In this document: one piece after another, positions 1 through 6,217 of the stretch | Layout of the letters: each line of letters opens with the position of its first letter | How positions within the stretch are numbered: position 1 is the stretch's first letter | Assembly: GCA_964654155.1 (NCBI GenBank) | Contig: CAZZGL010000066.1 | Coordinates: 1 to 6,290 of the forward strand | DNA from: CAG-826 sp964654155 | GTDB taxonomy: Bacteria; Bacillota_I; Bacilli_A; RFN20; CAG-826 | Direction of reading: 5' to 3' | DNA length: 6,290 nt | The notes under the pieces: model-generated | Told to the model about the DNA's origin: nothing | Database searches by the model: none | What the model saw: only the letters and a program-made list of their open reading frames with translations | Made by a program: the position numbers and the translations under genes

Positions 1-873
1 ACTATTTTTGAAAAAGAAGCAAAATTAGGAGGGGCGTTAACATATTTAATACCTTCATTTAGGCTTCCATATCATGCGGTTGCTAATGAAATTAAAAAAG
101 TTTATGAATTAGGAGTGGAAGTAAGACTTAATACCGAAATAAAAAACTTAGATTTGTTATTAAAAGAAGGCTATTCTGCAATGTTTATAGCTTTAGGCGC
201 GAGTAAATCTAAGCCATTAGGGATTAAGGGCGAACATTTAAAAGGGATATATTCTGCAAATGATTTTTTGTATGCTATTAGAAAAATTCAATTAGGAGAA
301 ATAAATGAAAGTTATCCTTTAGATGGTGCAAAGAAAATATTAGTTATCGGAGGAGGAAATGTTGCTCTTGATGCGGCAAGAAGCGCTAAAAGGTTAGGCG
401 CGGAAGTAATTGTTATTTATCGAAGAACTGAAAAAGAAATGCCGGCATTTGAAGAAGAAATTAAGCATGCTTTAGAAGAAAATATTAAGTTTATGTATCT
501 TGTTAATCCAAAAGAGTTTATTGGTGTTGATTGTGTTAATAAAGTTGTATTAACTAGAAATGAATTAGGAACTCCTGATCAAAGTGGTCGTTGTCGTCCT
601 GTTGAAATTAAAGGATCAGAGTTTATTATAGATAATGTAGATGGAGTTATTACAGCAATAAGTTCTTATCCAAATTCAGAATTATTAAAGGAACAAATAA
701 AATTGAATCCATGGGATGGAATTATTATTGATGAAAATGGTAGAACATCGATTGAGAATGTTTATGCTGGGGGAGATGTTGTAACTGGTCCTTTAACACT
801 AACTAATGCAATGATACAAGGAAAAAAGGCAGCAAGAGCAATACATGAAATGATGATAGAAAAAAGGAAATAA
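1..873 (+). CDS. GltD-like FAD/NAD(P)H-dependent oxidoreductase (5'-truncated by window edge)
   Basis: The frame is open from base 1, so the gene starts left of the window; the GTG at 115 is internal because clear family sequence precedes it. The visible 290 codons begin with a GG-(A)L-x-Y-x-IP-x-FRLP segment, which in the glutamate synthase small-subunit family follows just after the first, FAD-binding, Rossmann motif. A second nucleotide-binding fold lies at about codons 112-165: GGGNVALDAAR around bases 349-381, then a YRR motif (usually an NADPH preference) and an EMPA...EEI stretch. Near the end an AGGDVVTG motif (about 769-792), the FAD-contacting GD motif, is followed by AM-IQGKKAA. 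Known members of about 450-490 residues move electrons from NAD(P)H through FAD to a partner such as GltB, a ferredoxin enzyme or a reductase. The partner is not visible, so true GltD activity is not established. The missing N-terminal part should hold the first Rossmann fold and possibly an Fe-S domain. The gene ends in TAA, 4 bp before the acetyltransferase, which suggests one transcript. Confidence 0.9.
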   Translation, partial: TIFEKEAKLGGALTYLIPSFRLPYHAVANEIKKVYELGVEVRLNTEIKNLDLLLKEGYSAMFIALGASKSKPLGIKGEHLKGIYSANDFLYAIRKIQLGEINESYPLDGAKKILVIGGGNVALDAARSAKRLGAEVIVIYRRTEKEMPAFEEEIKHALEENIKFMYLVNPKEFIGVDCVNKVVLTRNELGTPDQSGRCRPVEIKGSEFIIDNVDGVITAISSYPNSELLKEQIKLNPWDGIIIDENGRTSIENVYAGGDVVTGPLTLTNAMIQGKKAARAIHEMMIEKRK

Positions 874-877
874 GATT

Positions 878-1549
878 ATGGTAAAAACAAAAAGAGTAAG
901 TGATTGGGATTTGATGATAAGTGGAAGATTATATAATTCATCTAGTAATGATGTAAAAAAACGTCATGAGCAAGGATTAAGAAGATGTGATAGATTTAAT
1001 AAAATACCATTATGGAGAAGTAAAGCTAAACAAAAGGCATTATTAAAACTTATTCCTTCCGCTAAAGGAAATAATTTTAGTGTATTTAGCCCATTTTATT
1101 GTGAATATGGTGTTAATATCCATGTTGGTAAAGATTGTTTTATAAATTATAATTGTATATTTCTTGATGTTTCCCCAATTACTTTAGGTAATGGAGTGTG
1201 GATTGGGGCAAATGTGACATTAGCGACACCAAATCATCCTTTACTTGTTGAAGAAAGATTAGCAGGTGATTATCCTGATGGAAGATACAATCTTGAATAC
1301 TCTTCACCAATTGTTATTAAAGATGGCTGTTGGATATGCTCAAGTGTTACTATATGTGGCGGAGTTACAATTGGTGAAAATAGTGTTATTGCGGCAGGCT
1401 CGGTTGTAACAAGAGATGTTCCACCTAATACTTTAGTTGCAGGTGTACCTGCTCGTGTTATTAGAACTATTGATAATGATGATCGTATTAATGTTTGGGA
1501 AACATATATTGATGGTGATATACCTCTTTCTTATAGAAAAAAACCGTAA
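878..1549 (+). CDS. Maltose/galactoside-type O-acetyltransferase (left-handed beta helix)
   Basis: This 223-residue protein looks complete. Residues about 10-60 match the N-terminal maltose-acetyltransferase cap (DLMISGRLYN near residues 11-20). Residues about 68-195 are hexapeptide repeats of a left-handed beta helix, including FYCEYGVNIHVGKDCFIN, then ITLGNGVWIGANV, VTICGGVTIGENSVIAAGSVV and the closing AGVPARVIR. The TPNHP motif carries His120, which by family analogy is the catalytic base. Such enzymes transfer acetyl from acetyl-CoA to a hydroxyl of a sugar or glycoside in the cytoplasm, normally as trimers; the actual acceptor cannot be read from sequence. At 223 residues it is slightly longer than typical (about 185-205), with an acidic C-terminal tail. 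The ATG start is preceded by an AAGG-type ribosome site (864-867) inside the end of the upstream gene, 4 bp after that gene's stop, so the two are probably co-expressed. Its stop codon lies inside the hairpin that terminates the opposing operon. Confidence 0.93.
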   Translation: MVKTKRVSDWDLMISGRLYNSSSNDVKKRHEQGLRRCDRFNKIPLWRSKAKQKALLKLIPSAKGNNFSVFSPFYCEYGVNIHVGKDCFINYNCIFLDVSPITLGNGVWIGANVTLATPNHPLLVEERLAGDYPDGRYNLEYSSPIVIKDGCWICSSVTICGGVTIGENSVIAAGSVVTRDVPPNTLVAGVPARVIRTIDNDDRINVWETYIDGDIPLSYRKKP

Positions 1550-1571
1550 AACAGGGGGAATGGTTTTACGG
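1537..1571 (-). terminator. Intrinsic terminator of the minus-strand ABC operon
   Basis: Bases 1544-1552 (CCGTAAAAC) and 1563-1571 (GTTTTACGG) form a perfect 9-bp stem with a 10-base loop. Read on the minus strand, the stem is followed directly by seven Ts (complement of A1537-1543), a classic rho-independent terminator, 24 bp after the permease stop codon. On the plus strand no U-tract follows the hairpin (CTTACATT), so it should be much weaker in that direction. The T-tract and one stem arm lie within the last codons and stop of the acetyltransferase gene. Confidence 0.85.
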
Positions 1572-1595
1572 CTTACATTAACATTTGTTGGAATT

Positions 1596-3547
1596 TTATA
1601 AAGGCAAATCTTTTTTCGTAAATTTAATAGATCCTAAAATATAACCAATTAAACCTAATATTAATAAGATAGAAAATTTCCAAACAAATGTTGCAGTTCC
1701 ATCAATAATAGAAATAACATCAAATAATGAAATAATACTTACATAATTAAAGTAATTTAAAGTATCTAAACGAACAACGGAAGGAATAACAGAACTACCA
1801 AATAATCCTAACATTGCGGCGACTAGAGCGAAGATACTTAATCCTCCTCCAATTGCCATTGAATGTNNNNNNNNNNNNNNNNNNNNNNNNNNNNNNNNNN
1901 NNNNNNNNNNNNNNNNNNNNNNNNNNNNNNNNNNNNNNNNNNNNNNNNNNNNNNNNNNNNNNNNNNCATTGCGGCGACTAGAGCGAAGATACTTAATCCT
2001 CCTCCAATTGCCATTGAATGTTTACTTCTATCAAAATAACAAGAGGTAAAGAAGCATAATCCTGATAAGGTGAATAGGACTAAGAACGCTCCAAGATTTA
2101 AAAGAAGTAATTTTCCAAAAGTTAATCCTACTTCTTCAGTTATTAATGTTAAGCAAATGCTTCCGGTTATTGTTGTTAAAGTAAACATGGCAAATAGTGA
2201 ACCAACTAAATATACCGCTTGTGTAAAGACAATATCTTTTCTTTTTGTAGATGTTGATAAGACATATGCCATAGAACCACTATCGACTTGACCAGCAATT
2301 AAATTGTTAGATGCCATTATCATATAAATGATAGGAAGTAATAAACCAGCAAGTTTATAGAATATAGATCCGACAATTAGCATATATAAATCTGCTTTTC
2401 CAACTTCTTCTAGAGCTTCGGAGACCATTTCTGGAAGGGTGGAAAGAAAACTTGATGAAATATCTTGTGCTAAATCCTCTTTTACTTTTTCACTTGCAAG
2501 AAGATATTCATCATGATTTTCATAATCTTCTTCTTTAATTAAAGATAATTCGTAATTAACTCTTCCTTGATAGGTTATAACTGCGGTATTTGCCATGTGT
2601 TTTATAGAATCGTAAGTATAACCGAATGTATCGAATTTTTCTTTTGTTACACCATAACTTGATAAAGCAGAAGTTAATTGTTCAATGTTTTCTTCTTTTG
2701 ACATATTACCCGCTAAAAAGATAGGAGAAGTGTAAGAAGAACGATTTTGACGATATTCTATTCTTTCTTCAGATGAAAGATAATCATTAATGTCATTACT
2801 TGAAATGTGATTAATTATCGACATTATATCGTAGTCAGCAGGAATTATTTCATTATATTGTTCATAGAAATCATTGAATAGACCGTTTGGATTTAAGGTG
2901 TACATAATACTTCCTAGCACTTCTTGAGTTTCTGTAGAGTCTTTCGTATATCCTTTATTATTCGTAAATGTATATACATAATTTTGTAAATCTTCACATG
3001 CGTATGTATAAGCATATTCAATTGCTTTAGTACTTGATATAGGGCTAGAGGATGACCATTCTATTAAGGCTTCTTGATATTTATTTGCTTCTTCATAATC
3101 ATCTATGTTAGGCATTGAACTTTGCCAAGTATTAATGGATTCAATATAAGATTGACCGCATTCTGTAGTAATAGTTGGTATAGAATTTTTCCATATTTGT
3201 AGATCTTGATAATATTCGCTTTCATTATTGTATGATGATTGTTCAGGTTTTAATGAGAGCCAAGTTAGATATGATATATTATCGCTTGCATTAGATGAAA
3301 AATAACTATCAAATGTGGATAATCCATTTAGAGAATAATCATAATAAGATAACGCTCTTTTTTCCATTTGAGCATCTATTTCTTTAGTGATAATTGTATC
3401 TTGAATAGCATTTTTAACTTCACCAATATTACCATTTCCAGAAATTAACATAACACATGCAAGCATAAAGCAAACAGCAAAAGTTGTAATTGCCCACATT
3501 GTTCCATTTGCTTTGCATGATTGTTTAAATAAAGCTTTATTAAACAT
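1596..3547 (-). CDS. ABC-2-type exporter permease with large ectodomain (interrupted by an assembly gap)
   Basis: As printed, the gene is broken by 100 Ns and a 55-bp duplication. Dropping the Ns plus one copy (155 bp) joins the two pieces in one frame of 598 residues. The 87-residue piece at 1596-1859 is the C-terminus, not a separate gene, and the tail IQWQLEED read left of the Ns is an out-of-frame artefact. In the merged protein, a membrane helix at about 17-37 is followed by an external, Ser/Tyr/Asn/Glu-rich region at about 38-386. Hydrophobic segments then lie near 387-412, 442-468, 478-503, 513-535 and 569-590. The segment VDSGSMAYVLSTSTKRKDIV (421-440) resembles the cytoplasmic coupling region of ABC-2 permeases. 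One helix, a large external loop and five helices is the layout of the ABC2_membrane_3-like class. Residues 96-169 hold four W-x4-P repeats. The start has an excellent AAAGGAGG site (3555-3562), and the gene begins 2 bp after the second ATPase. The likely role is export of a drug, peptide or lipid-like compound; the substrate is unknown. Confidence 0.88.
1812..1866. repeat. Left copy of 55-bp exact duplication flanking the gap
   Basis: Bases 1812-1866 are identical to 1967-2021 and end exactly where the Ns begin. This is what two contig ends sharing an unmerged k-mer-length overlap look like. This copy is in the correct frame with the C-terminal part of the permease. Confidence 0.97.
1867..1966. 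other. Assembly gap of 100 Ns
   Basis: There are exactly 100 Ns, the conventional placeholder for a scaffold gap of unknown size. Because the flanks overlap by 55 bp and the permease frame is restored when they are merged, the true gap is probably zero or negative, with no sequence missing. Confidence 0.98.
1967..2021. repeat. Right copy of 55-bp exact duplication flanking the gap
   Basis: This is identical to 1812-1866 and starts exactly at the end of the N run. It encodes residues around 510-527 of the permease (SMAIGGGLSIFALVAAM) in frame with the N-terminal part of the gene. Confidence 0.97.
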
Positions 3548-3549
3548 AA

Positions 3550-4470
3550 TTATTCCTCCTTTGTTTCATTGCTTTGTTTTCGAGTAGATAGCAAAACTTT
3601 TTTAAAGTGCATTTCTAGTGTATAAGGCAGTTCTGATATAAATTTAACATCATAATTTTTTAGAGTTTTTAATAGTTCTGCTGTTTTATTTTCTTCAATA
3701 CATATTGTTACTTGATTATATTGTTCTTGTAACCTTGTTATTTTATATTTTTCTTTTAAAAACTTTAGATAATCTTCTTTAGAATGAAATTCAATTTTAA
3801 AATCTTTTATTGGACGATGACGAATATCATTCATATCACAAATATCAATAATGTGACCATCGCTTATAAGGACAACTTTATCGCATGTTTTTTCTAATTC
3901 ATCAAAGCTATGACTGCTCATGAAAATAGTTTTTCCTTTACGATGTTCTTCTTGGATGATATCCAAAAATGTTGCCCTCATTAATGGATCTAATCCGGTA
4001 GTTGGTTCATCTAATATAATAATTGGTGAGTCATTCATCAATGCCGATACAAGAGCGGTTTTCTGTTTCATACCTTTACTCATTCTTTTTAAGTTTGCGC
4101 GCGGATCTAATTGTAATCGCTTAATTAAATCGTTTGCATAACTCATATTTTTAAGGCTTAAGAATTCGGCTTGGCATTTTAAGAATTCGGTTCCAGTTTT
4201 TAAATCAGGAAAGGCTATTTCTCCAGGAACATAACCTATATATTTAACAATTTCACTTGAATGCTCAAAAGATGATAATCCATAAACTTTTACTTCACCT
4301 GATGTCGGTTTTATAAATCCCATGATGTGGCGGATGGTTGTGGTTTTACCGCTTCCATTTGTACCTACATAGCCAATCATTTCGCCTTTATTAATTGTTA
4401 AATTAAGATCAAAAACTCCCTTACCATTTCCATAATCTTTTGTTAAATTGTTAATTTCAATTACTTTCAT
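3550..4470 (-). CDS. ABC exporter ATP-binding subunit (second of two paralogues)
   Basis: This 306-residue cytoplasmic ATPase has all catalytic motifs: Walker A GTNGSGKTT at 36-44 (Lys42), an ABC signature MSKGMKQK around 130-137, Walker B IILDEP at 151-156 (catalytic Glu155), a D-loop TGLDP, and the H-loop His187 in SSHSFDE. The usual Q-loop position reads YVPGE instead of a Gln, as in its paralogue next door. Residues about 220-306 form a C-terminal extension of the kind found in drug/bacitracin-type exporters (BcrA/CcmA-like), ending in a TLEMHF segment. It hydrolyses ATP to drive the permease encoded 2 bp downstream. The start is decided by a GGAGGTG site 7 bp upstream and by the TAATG overlap with the preceding ATPase gene, which implies translational coupling. 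Residues 1-87 align without gaps to residues 11-97 of the paralogue (5426 start), so the pair probably arose by tandem duplication and may act as a heterodimer (inference). Confidence 0.95.
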   Translation of the reverse strand: MKVIEINNLTKDYGNGKGVFDLNLTINKGEMIGYVGTNGSGKTTTIRHIMGFIKPTSGEVKVYGLSSFEHSSEIVKYIGYVPGEIAFPDLKTGTEFLKCQAEFLSLKNMSYANDLIKRLQLDPRANLKRMSKGMKQKTALVSALMNDSPIIILDEPTTGLDPLMRATFLDIIQEEHRKGKTIFMSSHSFDELEKTCDKVVLISDGHIIDICDMNDIRHRPIKDFKIEFHSKEDYLKFLKEKYKITRLQEQYNQVTICIEENKTAELLKTLKNYDVKFISELPYTLEMHFKKVLLSTRKQSNETKEE

Positions 4471-5426
4471 TATAGAGCACCTCCATAATCATTATTTTCT
4501 TTATAAAATTTCATAAAATAATCTTCTAAGGTTTCTTTTCTATTACTAAAAGAAACAATTTCAAGAGAAGAAAGAATATTGATAAAGTTATTTAAATCTT
4601 TATCTTCAACAGAAATAAAAATATTTAATTCTTTTTGTTCAAGAATTGTTAATGAATTAATGGAAGAAGATTGACTAATAAATTTATCGAATGATTTTTG
4701 AGCTTTAAAAGTTATGCTATAAAACTTTAATGAAGCGTGTTTTAAATCATTTGCAATAAATTCAGATACAATTTTTCCATCTTTAATAATGGCAATGCGG
4801 TCGCATGTGGAATCTATTTCTGAAAATATATGGCTTGATAATAAAATAGTTTTACCTCTTCTTTTTTCTTCATGAATAAATTCAATAAACTTTTCTTGCA
4901 TTACTGGATCTAATCCGCTTGTAGGTTCATCTAAAATTAAGACATCAGGATCAGACATAAATGCGGTAACGATAGCAAGTTTCCGTTTAACACCTAAACT
5001 CATTCTTTTAGTTTCGCAAGACAGAACTTTATCATCTAATTCAAACATATTTAATATTTTATCTAGCATTTCTTGGTTATGTTTCTTTTGTAAATCTTGC
5101 ATCATTTTGATAAATTCATATCCAGTTAATCCGGTCGGCAACGCTATTTCTCCAGGAATATAACCAACATTTTCTAAGATAAGATCATAATCGCAAAAAG
5201 ATTCATAACCAAATATTTTGCAACTTCCTTTATCTGGTTTAGAGAATCCCATTAAGTGTCTTATTGTTGTTGATTTACCCGCTCCATTAGGCCCTAGAAA
5301 TCCAAATACTTCACCTTTATTTACATGAATGTTAACATCGAAAACCCCGCGACCATAACCATAATCTTTTGTTAAATGGTTAATGTCAATAATAGGTTTA
5401 GAAATGTTTTTTTGTTTTTCTTTCAT
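4470..5426 (-). CDS. ABC exporter ATP-binding subunit (first of two paralogues)
   Basis: This is the first gene of the minus-strand operon, 318 residues from the preferred ATG at 5426. A GTG at 5450 would add eight residues, but only the 5426 start has a well-placed ribosome site (AAGGGGTGAG, 5431-5440), and homology begins well after either start. Motifs in 318-residue numbering: Walker A GPNGAGKST at 45-53 (Lys51), signature MSLGVKRK at about 142-149, Walker B LILDEP at 163-168 (Glu167), then SGLDP and the H-loop His199 in SSHIFSE. YIPGE occupies the Q-loop region. The C-terminal extension ends in a TLEDYFMKFY segment typical of drug-exporter ATPases. All catalytic residues are present, so it should be active. 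It powers the permease downstream, probably together with the adjacent paralogue. Its stop overlaps the next start by one base (TAATG). Expression is probably set by the divergent TetR-family regulator. Confidence 0.95.
   Translation of the reverse strand: MKEKQKNISKPIIDINHLTKDYGYGRGVFDVNIHVNKGEVFGFLGPNGAGKSTTIRHLMGFSKPDKGSCKIFGYESFCDYDLILENVGYIPGEIALPTGLTGYEFIKMMQDLQKKHNQEMLDKILNMFELDDKVLSCETKRMSLGVKRKLAIVTAFMSDPDVLILDEPTSGLDPVMQEKFIEFIHEEKRRGKTILLSSHIFSEIDSTCDRIAIIKDGKIVSEFIANDLKHASLKFYSITFKAQKSFDKFISQSSSINSLTILEQKELNIFISVEDKDLNNFINILSSLEIVSFSNRKETLEDYFMKFYKENNDYGGAL
4478..4484 (-). promoter_or_regulatory. Ribosome binding site for the second ATPase, inside the end of the first
   Basis: On the minus strand GGAGGTG lies 7 bases before the ATG at 4470 and within the last codons of the upstream ATPase. 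With the TAATG stop/start overlap it fixes the start and suggests coupled translation of the two ATPases in near-equal amounts. Confidence 0.85.
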
Positions 5427-5430
5427 AAGA

Positions 5431-5440
5431 CTCACCCCTT
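5431..5440 (-). promoter_or_regulatory. Ribosome binding site deciding the first ATPase start
   Basis: On the minus strand AAGGGGTGAG matches the AAGGAGGTGA ribosomal complement except for one base missing. It ends 4 bases before the ATG at 5426, and this placement argues against the GTG at 5450 as the start. Confidence 0.75.
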
Positions 5441-5486
5441 TTTTGAACACTGTTGATTTTTTTGGATTGCCATATTATTCTATAAA

Positions 5487-5517
5487 TTGGAAAGGAAATA
5501 AAGAACATTTTTATAGT
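5487..5517 (+). promoter_or_regulatory. Possible promoter of the TetR-family regulator
   Basis: TTGGAA (5487-5492) and TATAGT (5512-5517) are separated by 19 bp, a long spacer; the -10 matches at five of six bases. It overlaps the first GAACA-N13-TGTTS unit, which would allow autoregulation. TTGATT (5453-5458) with TATTCT (5476-5481) at 17 bp is an alternative. Neither is strong. Confidence 0.22.
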
Positions 5518-5537
5518 CATTGTTGATATATGAACAA
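5510..5537 (-). promoter_or_regulatory. Possible sigma-A-type promoter of the ABC operon
   Basis: On the minus strand TTGTTC (5537-5532) and TATAAA (5515-5510) are separated by 16 bp. The -10 matches the consensus at five of six bases, the -35 at three. The -35 coincides with a candidate operator half-site, which fits repression by steric blocking. The alternative TAGAAT at 5482-5477 has a poor -35. In DNA this AT-rich such matches are common, so the call is weak. Confidence 0.3.
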
Positions 5538-5563
5538 AAACTAGAAAATTGTTCAAAAAAATT

Positions 5564-6130
5564 ATGAAAGCGAAAAATACAAATAGTTCATCAACAAAAA
5601 CTAAAGGAATAATTAAAAAAGTATTTGCCGAAATGTTGTGTGAGAAAAGAGAAGTTGGAAAAATATCAGTGACTGAGTTATGTACACGCGCGAATATTTG
5701 TCGAGGTGCATTTTATGCTCATTATGATGATATTTATGGAGTTGCTGAAGATTATGAAAATGAATTAATAGATACTTTCTTTAATAAAATTAGATTATTA
5801 AGTTCTTATAGTATTAATGAATTTATTAATTCTATTTTTGAATATATATATCAAAATGATGAGAACTATCGATTATTATGTAAGTCAAATGATTTCCTTT
5901 TTGCGGCTAAAAAGCTTGCGGATATAGCATCGAAAAAAATATTGGAATTGTGTAAAAAAGATTCAAGAATTAAAAAAACTGAATGTTTAGAATTAGATAT
6001 TAAAATATTTATCGAAGGATTATTTTGCGAATATGTAAGATATTGTAGAGGATATTCACAAGTAAAAATTGAAGATCTGTATGATTATACAAAATATTGG
6101 GTAAAACATTTTATAGATTCAAGATCTTAA
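5564..6130 (+). CDS. TetR/AcrR-family transcriptional regulator
   Basis: From the ATG at 5564 the protein has 188 residues, a usual size for the family. An N-terminal three-helix DNA-binding domain covers about residues 14-60. Its helix-turn-helix is near 34-57, with VTELCTRANICRGAFYAHYDD matching the family pattern of a T/V-xEL helix, a short turn and an R-x-x-FY-x-HY recognition helix. The rest, about 65-188, is a mostly helical ligand-binding and dimerisation domain of the poorly conserved type that senses small molecules. The gene is divergent from the ABC operon across a short region with inverted repeats, the standard layout for a repressor controlling an exporter whose substrate often acts as inducer (inference). 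A TTG at 5549 would add five residues; neither start has a recognisable ribosome site, so the start is uncertain. TTG 5549 lies inside an operator half-site. Confidence 0.9.
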   Translation: MKAKNTNSSSTKTKGIIKKVFAEMLCEKREVGKISVTELCTRANICRGAFYAHYDDIYGVAEDYENELIDTFFNKIRLLSSYSINEFINSIFEYIYQNDENYRLLCKSNDFLFAAKKLADIASKKILELCKKDSRIKKTECLELDIKIFIEGLFCEYVRYCRGYSQVKIEDLYDYTKYWVKHFIDSRS

Positions 6131-6217
6131 TTATTCTTATTAATAGATTCTATAAAAGATATGATAAAAAGTATTGTTTTTATTACTAAAAAGATATATC
6201 TTAATTAGTAGAAAAAC

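Larger units (their letters stand above)
5445..5555. promoter_or_regulatory. Divergent control region with six GAACA/TGTTS half-sites (candidate TetR operators)
   Basis: Half-sites lie at 5445-5449 (GAACA), 5451-5455 (TGTTG), 5503-5507 (GAACA), 5521-5525 (TGTTG), 5532-5536 (GAACA) and 5550-5554 (TGTTC). Two inverted-repeat units share the same form, GAACA-N13-TGTTS, at 5503-5525 and 5532-5554, repeated with a 29-bp period. The second extends to a perfect 7-bp inverted repeat, TGAACAA / TTGTTCA (5531-5537 and 5549-5555). Between them, 5520-5537 is also a near-palindrome centred on ATATAT. Position between the regulator and its presumed target operon supports an operator role. That these are bound by the local regulator is inference. 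Confidence 0.5.

Noticed and set aside
115..873. GTG at 115 as the start of the oxidoreductase, with an AGGAG-like stretch just before it
   Set aside because: The frame is open to base 1, and the 38 codons before it encode conserved family sequence (GG...IP-x-FRLP), so the gene begins outside the window.
1596..1859. Separate small membrane protein of 87 residues
   Set aside because: It is the C-terminal end of the permease; its first residues are the duplicated 55-bp segment beside the assembly gap.
1812..2021. A biological tandem duplication or recombination site
   Set aside because: The copies abut a 100-N placeholder exactly, and merging them restores the gene frame, which fits an unmerged contig overlap better.
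2070..2291. Plus-strand open frame of 73 codons
   Set aside because: It lies opposite the well-supported permease, shows no recognisable family sequence and has no supporting context.
3920..4141. Plus-strand open frame of 73 codons
   Set aside because: It is the antisense shadow of conserved ATPase motifs (Walker B and signature region).
4158..4190. 12-bp direct repeat TTAAGAATTCGG, 21 bp apart, inside the second ATPase
   Set aside because: It encodes two similar Glu-Phe-Leu stretches seven codons apart in a helical region; chance codon use or helix periodicity explains it.
5530..5544. Four-codon upstream frame (ATG AAC AAA AAC TAG) before the regulator
   Set aside because: It has no ribosome site and is too short to separate from chance in AT-rich DNA.
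6109..6157. 9-bp inverted repeat TTTTATAGA / TCTATAAAA around the regulator stop as a terminator
   Set aside because: The stem is almost all A/T, has a 31-base loop and no following U-tract.
6164..6202. AT hairpin (ATAAAAA / TTTTTAT) and 12-bp palindrome AAGATATATCTT before the tRNA
   Set aside because: Pure A/T symmetry of this size is expected by chance here, and neither looks like a working terminator.
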